From JBBTYG01 sp964418085 (lineage in GTDB: Bacteria; Patescibacteriota; Minisyncoccia; UBA6257; 2-01-FULL-56-20), in NCBI GenBank assembly GCA_964418085.1, contig CAYQKB010000008.1, positions 1 through 29,098 of the forward strand: DNA of 29,098 nucleotides. Direction: 5' to 3'. A program made the position numbers and the translations under genes. This document shows positions 19,186 to 26,613 of the stretch, in pieces. The notes below the pieces were generated by a model, which saw only the letters and a list, made by a program, of their open reading frames with translations, ran no database searches and was not told where the DNA came from. Numbering within the stretch: the stretch's first letter is position 1; each line of letters starts with the position of its first letter.

Positions 19186-21237
19186 ATGGCTAAAAAAGAA
19201 GGGAAAAAGCAGGAAAAAGAACAAAAGAAATCCCATCCTTCGTATGAAGCGAAGGATATTTACGTACTTGAAGGGCTTGAGCCGGTGCGGAAGCGGCCGG
19301 GCATGTATATCGGCTCCACAGGCACCGACGGACTCCACCACCTCATCTGGGAAGTATTCGATAACTCGATTGACGAAGCGATGGCGGGGTACGCGAAAAA
19401 TATCACCGTCGAGCTTTTGCCGGAAAATAAAGTCGCCGTCACCGATGACGGGCGCGGTATTCCGGTAGACATCCACCCGCAGACCAAAGTTTCCGCACTT
19501 GAGACGGTTTTGACCACGCTCCACGCTGGCGGCAAGTTCGGCGGGGAGTCGTATAAAGTATCCGGCGGGCTCCACGGCGTCGGCGTCTCGGTGGTGAACG
19601 CGCTCTCCGAATGGACCCGCGTGGAAGTGTCGCGGGAGGGCGGTCTGTATATGCAAGAATACAAACGGGGCAAGCCGGTCGCGAAGGTGAAAAAGATCGG
19701 CACGTCCAAAACCAACGGCACGAAGGTAACATTCTCCCCCGATCCGGAAATTTTTTCCGTCATAGATTTTAACGACAAGAGGATCGTTGACCATTTCCGC
19801 CAGCAGGCATTCCTTACAAAAGGCGTGCGCATAAACTTTGTAGACCGGCGCAAGGATGCTCCCAGACCTTATGGATTTTATTTCGAAGGCGGACTATTTT
19901 CTTTTGTGAAGCACCTCTCCGAAAACCGGAAGCCGATCCTCGACGACATTTTCCACGCGCAGAAAGCAATCGAGGCAATAGACGTTGAAGTCGCGTTCAC
20001 TTATACCCACGACGACAGAGTTGAAGAACTAAGTTTCGCAAATAATATTTATACGCCGGACGGAGGCATGCACCTCACCGGCTTCCGCTCCGCGCTTACG
20101 CGAACGCTGAACAATTACGCTCGCACGGAAAAATATCTCAAAGAAAAAGATGAAAACCTGATCAGCGAAGACACCCGCGATGGACTTGTGGCGATCGTTT
20201 CCGTGAAACTCCCCGAGCCGCAGTTTGAAGGACAGACAAAGGCCCGGCTCGGAACACCTGAAGCGCGTACGGCCACGGAGACCGTGATGAACGAGGCGCT
20301 CAAGGAATATCTCGACAAGCGCCCGCAGGAGGCACGCCGCATTATCGAGAAAGTGCTTCTTACCGCAAAAGCGCGGCAAGCTGCGAAAGCGGCGAAGGAA
20401 ACGGTGCTCCGGAAAGGCGTGCTCGACGGGTTCACTCTCCCGGGCAAACTTGCCGACTGCGCTTCAAAAAATCCCGCAGAGTCCGAACTCTTTATCGTTG
20501 AGGGAGACTCGGCCGGCGGCAGCGCGAAACAAGGCCGCGATCGGCACACGCAGGCGATACTTCCTTTGAAGGGAAAGCCTCTCAACGTCGAGAAGGCGCG
20601 ACTCGATAAAATGCTCGGCAACCAGGAAATGCGCGCGCTTGTTGTCGCGATCGGGACGGCGATCGCCGAGGAATTCGATATTTCCAAACTTCGGTATCAC
20701 AAAATCGTCCTCATGAGTGATGCGGACGTGGACGGAGCGCACATTCGAACGCTTCTTCTCACTTTTTTCTACCGATATTTCAAACAAGTGATTGATGGAG
20801 GATTTGTCTACATCGCACAGCCACCGCTCTACCGCTTGCAATCAGGAAAAGAAATCCGCTATGCATTCTCGGACGCCGAAAAAGATAAAGCGATTGCCGA
20901 AATTCAAAAAGCAAAAGACAAAAAGCAAACAGCGAAGGCGGGAAAACAAAAAGAAGAAGAGGCGGAAGAAGTAGTTATCTCGGAAGACGGGGGCGAAGAG
21001 ACGATGGTGAAAAAATCCGGCGTGAATATACAGCGATATAAAGGACTTGGAGAAATGAGCCCCGAGCAGCTCTGGGACACGACCATGAATCCGGCGAACC
21101 GTATTTTGCGGCGCGTAACCGTTGACGATGCCGAAGAGGCAGACCGACTTTTTGACGTCCTTATGGGCGACGAAGTGGATCCACGCAAAAAGTTTATCCT
21201 TGCCCACGCTACCGCGGTCAGAAATCTTGACGTATAA
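19186..21237 (+). CDS. gyrB: DNA gyrase subunit B
   Basis: 683 residues from MAKKEGKK. GyrB supplies ATP hydrolysis and the metal-binding TOPRIM part of gyrase, which introduces negative supercoils. GHKL ATPase motifs: EVFDNSIDEAMAG, VTDDGRGIPVDIHP and SGGLHGVGVSVVNALS. The transducer follows, then TOPRIM with EGDSAGGSAKQGRDR, LPLKGKPLNVEKAR and the DxD site SDADVDGAHI. The C-terminal IQRYKGLGEMSPEQLWDTTMNP is typical. A Lys/Glu-rich insert (about 565-605) precedes it. The frame stays open for 72 codons upstream, but MAKKEG fits the family and the extension is unlike any GyrB. gyrA is not in the window. QAILPLKGK favours GyrB over ParE. Confidence 0.96.
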   Translation: MAKKEGKKQEKEQKKSHPSYEAKDIYVLEGLEPVRKRPGMYIGSTGTDGLHHLIWEVFDNSIDEAMAGYAKNITVELLPENKVAVTDDGRGIPVDIHPQTKVSALETVLTTLHAGGKFGGESYKVSGGLHGVGVSVVNALSEWTRVEVSREGGLYMQEYKRGKPVAKVKKIGTSKTNGTKVTFSPDPEIFSVIDFNDKRIVDHFRQQAFLTKGVRINFVDRRKDAPRPYGFYFEGGLFSFVKHLSENRKPILDDIFHAQKAIEAIDVEVAFTYTHDDRVEELSFANNIYTPDGGMHLTGFRSALTRTLNNYARTEKYLKEKDENLISEDTRDGLVAIVSVKLPEPQFEGQTKARLGTPEARTATETVMNEALKEYLDKRPQEARRIIEKVLLTAKARQAAKAAKETVLRKGVLDGFTLPGKLADCASKNPAESELFIVEGDSAGGSAKQGRDRHTQAILPLKGKPLNVEKARLDKMLGNQEMRALVVAIGTAIAEEFDISKLRYHKIVLMSDADVDGAHIRTLLLTFFYRYFKQVIDGGFVYIAQPPLYRLQSGKEIRYAFSDAEKDKAIAEIQKAKDKKQTAKAGKQKEEEAEEVVISEDGGEETMVKKSGVNIQRYKGLGEMSPEQLWDTTMNPANRILRRVTVDDAEEADRLFDVLMGDEVDPRKKFILAHATAVRNLDV

Positions 21238-21323
21238 AAAAGTATCGGTTTTATTTCGAGTCATGGTTCGCTAGCGCCGTAATTAAAATTAATTTCATGC
21301 GGCTCAAGACTAAGGAGGCTGCA

Positions 21324-21362
21324 ATGGGTCGTCATAATAATCTACTTTCTTGCCATATTTAA
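21324..21362 (+). other. 12-codon ORF with a perfect Shine-Dalgarno
   Basis: AAGGAGG (21312-21318), 5 nt, then ATG and MGRHNNLLSCHI and TAA. It is the strongest ribosome-binding site noticed in the window, and it lies in the gap between gyrB and secE. The -35 of the secE promoter overlaps its end. It may be a leader peptide or a relic. Confidence 0.3.
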
Positions 21363-21378
21363 TTTTTCCTGATATATA
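21350..21378 (+). promoter_or_regulatory. Sigma70-type promoter of secE-nusG
   Basis: TTGCCA (21350-21355), 17 bp, TATATA (21373-21378). Expected +1 near 21385, giving a 10-nt leader before secE. Confidence 0.6.
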
Positions 21379-21394
21379 TAGATAACGCATACCA

Positions 21395-21583
21395 ATGATT
21401 GAGAAAATAAAGAGCTTTTGGAGTGAATCGCGGACCGAATTCCGCCACGTTAATTGGCCTACCAGGCCTGAGGCAATCCGGCTTACGGGCTTTGTGATTG
21501 GCATGTCGGCCGCACTCGCTGTCTTCTTAGGAACGTTTGATTATATATTTGCCGGCATCCTTAAGATGATTGTCAATAAATAA
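21395..21583 (+). CDS. secE: Preprotein translocase subunit SecE
   Basis: 62 residues, the minimal one-helix SecE of most bacteria. SecE clamps the two halves of SecY in the SecYEG channel. The amphipathic helix carries the family signature SRTEFRHVNWPTRPEAIRLT, with the conserved W-P pair. The transmembrane helix is FVIGMSAALAVFLGTFDYIFAGIL, ending IVNK. It is followed after 17 nt by nusG, the standard pair. Confidence 0.95.
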   Translation: MIEKIKSFWSESRTEFRHVNWPTRPEAIRLTGFVIGMSAALAVFLGTFDYIFAGILKMIVNK

Positions 21584-21600
21584 TTTTATTTCAACGACCA

Positions 21601-22170
21601 ATGCGTGAGAAAACAAACGAGAAGCAGGAAGTTGAAAAAGTGAGAACGCGGCAGTGGTATGCCATTCAGACATACTCCGGCTACGAAGAAGCTGTTGCAC
21701 GTTATCTCAAACAGCGGGTAGATTCCCTCGCGATGAACGACAAAATTTTTGATGTTGTCGTGCCGAAAGAGAAAAAGATAAAAGTAAAAAGCGGACGGAG
21801 GCAAACCATCGAAGAGAAAATTTATCCCGGATATGTGCTCGTTGATATGATTCTCACCGAAGACTCGTGGTACGTGGTCAGGAATACGCCCCGCGTAACC
21901 GGATTTGTGGGAGCGGATAACACAACCCCCACCCCACTTTCGACGGCTGAAGTGGATGCCCTTCTCGCCCGATCTGGAAAAGAAGAAAGCAAGTTCACTG
22001 TTGACGTAAGCGTGGGTGATCTGGTAAAAATTATAGACGGACCATTTAAGGACTACGACGGAAAGGTGTCCGAGATCGAAGAAGAGAAAATGAAAATCAA
22101 AGTACTCGTGCCGATATTCGGACGCGATACAGCGGTCGAACTCGATTCATTGCAGGTCAAGAAGATATAA
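21601..22170 (+). CDS. nusG: Transcription antitermination factor NusG
   Basis: 189 residues. NusG binds RNA polymerase and couples it to ribosomes or Rho. The NGN domain starts RQWYAIQTYSGYEEAVARYL and has EEKIYPGYVLVDM and WYVVRNTPRVTGFVG. The KOW domain near the end has VGDLVKIIDGPFKDYDGKVSEI and VPIFGRDTAVELDSLQVKKI. The N-terminal 16 residues are a charged extension. The usual downstream rplK and rplA genes are not present; rpsR follows instead. Confidence 0.96.
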   Translation: MREKTNEKQEVEKVRTRQWYAIQTYSGYEEAVARYLKQRVDSLAMNDKIFDVVVPKEKKIKVKSGRRQTIEEKIYPGYVLVDMILTEDSWYVVRNTPRVTGFVGADNTTPTPLSTAEVDALLARSGKEESKFTVDVSVGDLVKIIDGPFKDYDGKVSEIEEEKMKIKVLVPIFGRDTAVELDSLQVKKI

Positions 22171-22175
22171 GTAAA

Positions 22176-22266
22176 AAATTTTCAATTATCAATTTCTAAT
22201 TTTCAATGAACTTTAAAATTCCCGACGCTGAATTGAAAATTGGTAACTATAAAATTAAAAATTAAA
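22176..22266. repeat. AT-rich inverted repeat region before rpsR
   Basis: TTTTCAATTATCAATTTCTAATTTTCAATG on the left folds against AATTGAAAATTGG and AAAATTAAAAATT on the right. Same word family as 17137-17226. Confidence 0.6.
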
Positions 22267-22270
22267 TCCT

Positions 22271-22474
22271 ATGCCAAACCATTGCTTTTTCTGTTCGCAG
22301 AATATAAAAAATGTTGATTATAAGGAAACCGAGATGCTCAAGCGTTTTACTTCAAGCCAGATGAAAATTATAGATCCGAAACATACCGGCACCTGCGCCA
22401 AGCATCAGCGAAAACTTGCCGAAGCAATAAAGCGAGCACGCTTTATGGGACTTGTGGCATTCGTGCGACGCTAA
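22271..22474 (+). CDS. rpsR: Ribosomal protein bS18
   Basis: 67 residues. bS18 binds the platform of the 30S subunit beside bS6. The family core is clear: VDYKETEMLKRFTSSQMKIIDPKHTGTCAKHQRKLAEAIKRARFMGLVAFV. The N-terminus has a CFFC pair (positions 5-8), which with C42 and H45 could hold a zinc ion, as in Cys-containing S18 paralogues. rpsF and ssb, its usual partners, are absent here. The PAP2 gene starts 13 nt downstream and is probably co-transcribed. Confidence 0.96.
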   Translation: MPNHCFFCSQNIKNVDYKETEMLKRFTSSQMKIIDPKHTGTCAKHQRKLAEAIKRARFMGLVAFVRR

Positions 22475-22486
22475 AATCTGTTTTAC

Positions 22487-23053
22487 ATGGAAGGATTTAA
22501 CCAAAGCTTATTTAGCACTTTTTTCGCTCTCGCGCACCAAAATCGGCTACTCGACATAGCCATTATTTTTATCGCAAAATACCTTCCCTATCTTCTTGCT
22601 CTCGGATTCCTCGCCTTCGCACTTTTAAAGAAGGACCACCGAGCACAACTTTTCATTCTGACCGAAGGCGCACTTGCCGTGATCATTTCACGAAGCATCA
22701 TTACCGAAGGGATACGTTTTTTTTATCACCATCTCCGACCGTTTGCTGCGCTCAATATAACTCCCCTCGTACAAGAATCCGGATATTCGTTTCCCTCCGG
22801 CCACGCCTCAATTCTTTTCTCCCTTGCCATGGTCACGTACTATTTTGACAAGCGGCTTGGCGGCTGGTTTTTCCTTTTTGCTTTTTTGAACGGCGTCGCG
22901 AGAGTTGTCGCCGGGGTGCACTTCCCGTTTGATATTGTGGGCGGCGCCATAGTTGGAATCATAACTGGGTCACTTGTTCACGCGCTTTCAAAGAGCAGCT
23001 GGGAAAAGATGGCAAAGCCTACAGAGATTTCAGAGGTTACGGACGGAGTATAA
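22487..23053 (+). CDS. PAP2-family membrane phosphatase
   Basis: 188 residues. Type 2 phosphatidic acid phosphatases remove phosphate from lipids; in bacteria many act on undecaprenyl pyrophosphate to recycle the cell-wall carrier. The three motifs are visible: first the Arg-rich HHLRPF (where the usual K-x6-RP is partly conserved), then SFPSGHAS with the active His, then RVVAGVHFPFDIVGGAIVG with the nucleophile His. About five hydrophobic helices surround them. Substrate cannot be told from sequence; undecaprenyl pyrophosphate is plausible. Confidence 0.88.
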   Translation: MEGFNQSLFSTFFALAHQNRLLDIAIIFIAKYLPYLLALGFLAFALLKKDHRAQLFILTEGALAVIISRSIITEGIRFFYHHLRPFAALNITPLVQESGYSFPSGHASILFSLAMVTYYFDKRLGGWFFLFAFLNGVARVVAGVHFPFDIVGGAIVGIITGSLVHALSKSSWEKMAKPTEISEVTDGV

Positions 23054-23096
23054 AAATATTTCAGTATACCGATTTGCCGAGTCGTCGCATAAAATC

Positions 23097-23921
23097 TTAT
23101 GCGATTTTTTTGGCGATCCGATATATCAATCCTCGCCGAAACACAAATCCTTCCGTGCTAAGCTTTTTTAGAATATTCTCCGCCTCGTGCCGAGGTATTT
23201 TTATTTTGTGGGAAACAATACTGACGGATGACGGCCTATCCAAAAGAATCCTCAGGATGCCCGCTCTCTTCTGCCTGTTTGACCCTTCAAACGGCGACTG
23301 CAACCCGTAGTGCGCGCTCCGGCGTGCCGCGGTGTTTCCATACTTTTTCTTAAGCATCACACCGTAGTCCATCAATGCCCAATACCACTCCCTGGATTCT
23401 TTGCTGTCTACCGCTGCCTTAATAAATGGGAGTAGATTAGCATCCAAAACCTTTTTCTTCCTCGGAAAGAAAAAATGAATGAAGACCGTACGGATATTCG
23501 TTTCAATAAAAAGCGACCGCTCGTTCCATGCGAACGCACGCAGAGCGCCTGCCGTAGACTGGCCAACGCCCGGCAAGCGAAGAAGTGATTCTTCATCGCG
23601 TGGCAATGTACCGTCAAACTGCAGCACGACCTCTCGCGCGAGGACTTTCAGGTGAAGGGCCCGGCGATTATATCCCAGCCCCTGCCACGCTCCGAGTACG
23701 CTCGAGAGCGAAGCCTCGTCGAGAGATTCTATAGTGGGAAATTTTTTAATAAACTCCTTATATTTGGAGACGACCCGTTCTGTCTGCGTCTGCTGGAGCA
23801 TTATCTCCGAGACCAAAATTTTGTACGGATCTTTTGTTTTTCTCCATGGGAAACTCCGACCGTTCTCACGATAATATTTCCATACAGTGCGTTTGAATTT
23901 TTTGATTTTTGCCTTATCCAT
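23097..23921 (-). CDS. mutY: MutY-like A/G-specific DNA glycosylase without iron-sulfur cluster
   Basis: 274 residues from MDKAKIKKF. MutY removes adenine opposite 8-oxoguanine. Visible parts: SFPWRKTKDPYKILVSEIMLQQTQTERV (catalytic Glu in the SEIMLQQT motif), the helix-hairpin-helix LPGVGQSTAGALRAFA, and FIETNIRTVFIHFFF, where the catalytic Asp of the MutY family appears as Glu. There is no Cys at all, so the usual C-terminal 4Fe-4S loop is missing. A winged-helix domain (about 215-274, RAGILRILLDRPSSVSIVSHKI) takes the place of the NUDIX-like domain. The open frame extends to an ATG at 23990, but those codons run through a perfect inverted repeat, so I prefer 23921. Confidence 0.8.
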   Translation of the reverse strand: MDKAKIKKFKRTVWKYYRENGRSFPWRKTKDPYKILVSEIMLQQTQTERVVSKYKEFIKKFPTIESLDEASLSSVLGAWQGLGYNRRALHLKVLAREVVLQFDGTLPRDEESLLRLPGVGQSTAGALRAFAWNERSLFIETNIRTVFIHFFFPRKKKVLDANLLPFIKAAVDSKESREWYWALMDYGVMLKKKYGNTAARRSAHYGLQSPFEGSNRQKRAGILRILLDRPSSVSIVSHKIKIPRHEAENILKKLSTEGFVFRRGLIYRIAKKIA

Positions 23922-23924
23922 TTT

Positions 23925-23984
23925 AGAACCCATCTCAAAAATAGGCGCGTATATCTGGTATAAGCTATTTTTGAGATGGGTTCT
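23925..23984 (-). promoter_or_regulatory. Perfect 20-bp inverted repeat at the mutY start
   Basis: AGAACCCATCTCAAAAATAG (23925-23944) is the exact reverse complement of 23965-23984, with a 20-nt spacer. On the minus strand the spacer contains TATACC and ATATAC, possible -10 boxes. The repeat ends 3 nt before the ATG at 23921. It may be an operator, an RNA hairpin covering the ribosome site, or an inserted palindrome. Confidence 0.6.
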
Positions 23985-24049
23985 AGACATTATATACGAT
24001 ACTCATTTGCAAGCATTTTGAAAATGTATAAAAAGATGAAACAAAAAAA

Positions 24050-24070
24050 CCGTCGAGCTGAGCTCGACGG
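24050..24070 (-). terminator. Intrinsic terminator of the cold shock gene
   Basis: CCGTCGAGC-tga-GCTCGACGG, followed on the minus strand by seven T. It starts 18 nt after the stop. Confidence 0.9.
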
Positions 24071-24087
24071 CTTTTCCTTCGCGATGC

Positions 24088-24285
24088 TTATGCTCGCGAA
24101 ACGTTTGTAGCGGCCGGGCCTTTGTCAGTCGTTTCGACTTCAAAGTTAACTTTATCGCCTTCCTTCAATTCCTCGAAGGTAACGCCGACCAACTTATCCT
24201 TGTGGAAGAAGAGATCCTTTACTTCGCCTTCGCGAGCAATGAATCCAAATCCTCTGTCCCTCAAGGTTTTAATGGTTCCTGTCAT
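24088..24285 (-). CDS. Cold shock protein (CspA family)
   Basis: 65 residues, one cold shock domain. These proteins bind single-stranded RNA and melt structures. RNP1 appears as RGFGFI and RNP2 as LFFHKD, with the usual GTIKTL start and EGDKVNFEVE near the end. The usual Lys-Gly-Trp-Phe of strand 1 is here KTLRD, so the conserved Trp is missing. Single-gene unit: a 113-nt gap separates it from ywbE and a terminator follows. In the upstream leader a small CGAG-aaa-CTCG hairpin is present. Confidence 0.93.
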   Translation of the reverse strand: MTGTIKTLRDRGFGFIAREGEVKDLFFHKDKLVGVTFEELKEGDKVNFEVETTDKGPAATNVSRA

Positions 24286-24398
24286 TTGATTGTTTTTTGT
24301 TGCTATAGCGAGAAACTCGACTCTATTTCCGCGTCATGTATCGTATTTTCATTATGGGCTATAAAACGTATAAAAGCAACCGGAAGCTCGAAAATCGC

Positions 24399-24593
24399 CT
24401 ACTCGATGATATTCTGAACTCTGCCCACCTCTCCCGACTCAAGGCGAACTTTAATGCCGTGCGGATGGGACGACGAGTTCGTTAAAATATCTTTTACAAC
24501 GCCCCGAGTGAGCTTGCCGCTCCCCTGATCTTCTTTTAGTACGATATCTACTACAATTCCCTGCCTGATGTTTTCTCTTTTTTCCCCGCTCAT
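24399..24593 (-). CDS. YwbE family protein
   Basis: 64 residues, the full length of the YwbE (DUF2196) family. The pattern is clear: NIRQGIVVDIVLKEDQGSGKLTRGVVKDILTNSSSHPHGIKVRLESGEVGRVQNI. The fold is thought to be a small beta barrel of the KOW or OB style; no function is established. The ATG overlaps the stop of engB (TAATG), which suggests translational coupling with the GTPase. Confidence 0.92.
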   Translation of the reverse strand: MSGEKRENIRQGIVVDIVLKEDQGSGKLTRGVVKDILTNSSSHPHGIKVRLESGEVGRVQNIIE

Positions 24594-25165
24594 TACTTTA
24601 AAATTTCATCGGTTAAATCCCGCACGCCAATTTCTTTTTCCGCCGAGTACGGAATGATTTTATGATCTCCGACTGCACTTTTTATTTTTTTGAATTGCGA
24701 TTCGTATTTTGATTTTTTTATTTTATCTACCTTGTTCGCCACGATAACAATATTTTTATTCCGCTCTTCCAGGGCTTCGAGCATTTCGATGTCATTTTCT
24801 GTCGGGCCGACATACGCATCAATGATAAGTACTACCTTTTTCTGCTCGTATGGCGAATCAAAAAAATACCAATTAATCAGTTCCCGGAGGCGCGCCCTCC
24901 CCTCTTTTGAAGCCTTCGCATATCCGTACCCGGGAAGATCAATCAAATAAAACGATTTGTTTATCAAAAATACATTTATTTCCCGCGTGCGTCCGGGGAA
25001 CGCACTTGTTCGCGCCAAACCCTTTTCGCCGGTCAGCGAATTGATAACGCTCGACTTACCAACATTCGAGCGGCCGATGAAAGCGATCTGCGGCACACCG
25101 TCTTCAAGCACCGCATCGGGGCCGACCACTCCTTTTACGAAATTTGCGATTGTTATCTTTGCCAT
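24593..25165 (-). CDS. engB: Ribosome biogenesis GTPase EngB (YihA/YsxC)
   Basis: 190 residues, normal length. EngB helps assemble the large ribosomal subunit. G1 is GRSNVGKSS, G2 includes TSAFPGRTREIN, G3 DLPGYGYAKAS, G4 NKVDK and G5 YSAEKEIG, all intact. The loop ELINWYFFDSPYEQKKVVLIIDA is typical of the family. It starts 60 nt from the divergent pseudouridine synthase gene and is followed by ywbE with an overlapping start. Confidence 0.96.
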   Translation of the reverse strand: MAKITIANFVKGVVGPDAVLEDGVPQIAFIGRSNVGKSSVINSLTGEKGLARTSAFPGRTREINVFLINKSFYLIDLPGYGYAKASKEGRARLRELINWYFFDSPYEQKKVVLIIDAYVGPTENDIEMLEALEERNKNIVIVANKVDKIKKSKYESQFKKIKSAVGDHKIIPYSAEKEIGVRDLTDEILK

Positions 25166-25225
25166 TCATGCAGGATAACACTCGGGGGGATTTTCAGCGA
25201 ATTTTCTGCTACACTTCGAGGACTT

Positions 25226-25921
25226 ATGGAAACCCCCTTATTCCCTATGCGGATCAACAAATACCTGGCTCTCAAAAAATACTCCACACGAAGAGGAGCG
25301 GACGAACTTATAGAGAAAAAGCAGGTTTTTATCAACGGGCGGCTTGCCGTTTTGGGGGACAAAGTACAAGAGGCAGACAATGTCGAAGTGAAATTCCGCG
25401 GCAAGCCGACGCCGCTTTTTTATTTCGTGTACAACAAGCCGAAGGGCGTTGCGACTCATCCCGAAGGCGTAGGTGAAAAAGAAGTAGCGCAATATCCAAA
25501 AGGGCTTTTTCCTGTCGGCGGGATAGATAAAGATTCTCACGGGCTTATCATCGTGACGAACGACGGGCGCCTTACGGATCGGCTTCTTTCTTATCCGTAC
25601 GAAAGAGAATATGTCGTTACCGTGAAAGATAAACTCCGGTCAAGCTTTAAGGGAAAAATGGAAGCCGGCGTGAAATTAGAAGACGAGCGGACTCAACCGT
25701 GCAAAGTAAAAGTGATAAATGAAAATACATTCCGGCTCATACTCACGGAGGAGAGGAAGCATCAGATCAGGCGGATGTGCGTGGCGCTTTTCCAGGAGGC
25801 GAAGGATGTAGAGCGCGTGCGGATAGCAAACATCCTGCTCGGAACTTTGGGCGCCGGTTCACACCGAAAAATCGAGGGAAGCGAACTCAAAATCTTTTTG
25901 GAGGAGGTTGGGCTTGGCTAA
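25226..25921 (+). CDS. Pseudouridine synthase, RsuA/RluB/E/F family
   Basis: 231 residues. The N-terminal S4 RNA-binding domain reads MRINKYLALKKYSTRRGADELIEKKQVFINGRLA. The catalytic domain begins YFVYNKPKGVATHP and holds the catalytic Asp in VGGIDKDSHGLIIVTNDGRL. The usual residue before the Leu/Ile-Asp is Arg (GRLD); here it is Gly (GGID). The motifs YEREYVV and EERKHQIRRMCVAL are typical. The family makes one specific pseudouridine in 16S or 23S rRNA; the length and motifs are closest to RluF, but the target cannot be named. The start could be 25226 or the Met at 25247. Confidence 0.9.
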   Translation: METPLFPMRINKYLALKKYSTRRGADELIEKKQVFINGRLAVLGDKVQEADNVEVKFRGKPTPLFYFVYNKPKGVATHPEGVGEKEVAQYPKGLFPVGGIDKDSHGLIIVTNDGRLTDRLLSYPYEREYVVTVKDKLRSSFKGKMEAGVKLEDERTQPCKVKVINENTFRLILTEERKHQIRRMCVALFQEAKDVERVRIANILLGTLGAGSHRKIEGSELKIFLEEVGLG

Positions 25922-25928
25922 AAAAGAA

Positions 25929-26474
25929 TTACCGAATCCCCGTGTCGCAAGAAATGTCGGCCTGAACCGTGGCGGAAGTTTTTATTGAGACCATAATCGG
26001 CGAGCAGCGCGGGTATATCATCTCTCCTCCGGGAGCTTGAATTGTGTAGTTTCCAGGCGCGAGGGTGAACGAGAAGGTTCCGTCGGCATTGCTTTGTGTA
26101 GTTTTAATTATTTTACTGCCGTCGGCGCTCGACACCGTAATTTTTGTCTCGTATGGTTTTGGAGCACAATTCGGATCGGGAGGGATCCGCTCGACCGGAC
26201 AGACCGGAGAGAGTGTTACCTTACCCGCCACGGTACCTGAATTTTTTTGTGGAAAAGTTGATGTTGCCTCTCCCGACGTTGAGCCGGTCGGGCAAGTCGC
26301 AAACTCGCAGTTCGGGCCGGTGCGGCCGACGGCGCTTCCGTCGGGACATATTTTTGCCTCAAGCGTGCAGGCAATAGGTTCTAATAATCTGTTTTTAAAA
26401 TAGAAAGCTCCGCCGGCAACCGCGAGGACAACCAAAACGACAATTACTATATTTAAATAAACTTGTTTCATCAT
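25929..26474 (-). CDS. Membrane-anchored Cys-rich protein with a beta-sandwich domain
   Basis: 181 residues. One N-terminal transmembrane helix (about 7-26, LNIVIVVLVVLAVAGGAFYF). A short Cys module (35-62) reads ACTLEAKICPDGSAVGRTGPNCEFATCP, with CPDGS and GPNCEFA, a Kazal-like pattern I have seen in many CPR surface proteins. A Ser/Thr linker is followed by a carboxypeptidase-regulatory or SpaA-like beta domain (about 80-181) with GTVAGKVTLSPVCP and NADGTFSFTLAPGNYTIQAPG. It is probably exposed on the outside. The second Met may be the start, since TATGAT stands 7 nt before it. Function unknown. Confidence 0.75.
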   Translation of the reverse strand: MMKQVYLNIVIVVLVVLAVAGGAFYFKNRLLEPIACTLEAKICPDGSAVGRTGPNCEFATCPTGSTSGEATSTFPQKNSGTVAGKVTLSPVCPVERIPPDPNCAPKPYETKITVSSADGSKIIKTTQSNADGTFSFTLAPGNYTIQAPGGEMIYPRCSPIMVSIKTSATVQADISCDTGIR

Positions 26475-26506
26475 TCAAATCATACGCCTATGCGCAGATT
26501 TTATAA

Positions 26507-26603
26507 ATCCCGTTAGAAATTTCCGCTGGATATTTGAATCCTTATGGAAATTGCCGAATGGTAGCCCGCGCCACGGGAGAGTGGGCATTATTTCTAACGG
26601 GAT
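26507..26603. repeat. Cloverleaf-like palindromic element
   Basis: ATCCCGTTAGAAAT (26507-26520) is the exact reverse complement of 26590-26603. Inside are two further hairpins: AATTTCC...GGAAATT, and GCCCGC...GTGGGC (one wobble). It lies 11 nt after the grpB-like stop. The sequence AATCCCGTTAAAAT at 4561 may be a remnant of the same arm. Confidence 0.55.
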
Positions 26604-26613
26604 AAAGAAACAA

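Noticed and set aside
19180..20841. Long minus-strand frames opposite gyrB
   Set aside because: Shadow frames caused by the codon usage of gyrB.
23922..23990. Longer N-terminus of the MutY-like protein
   Set aside because: It would be encoded by the perfect inverted repeat; the conserved part starts after residue 24 of that version.
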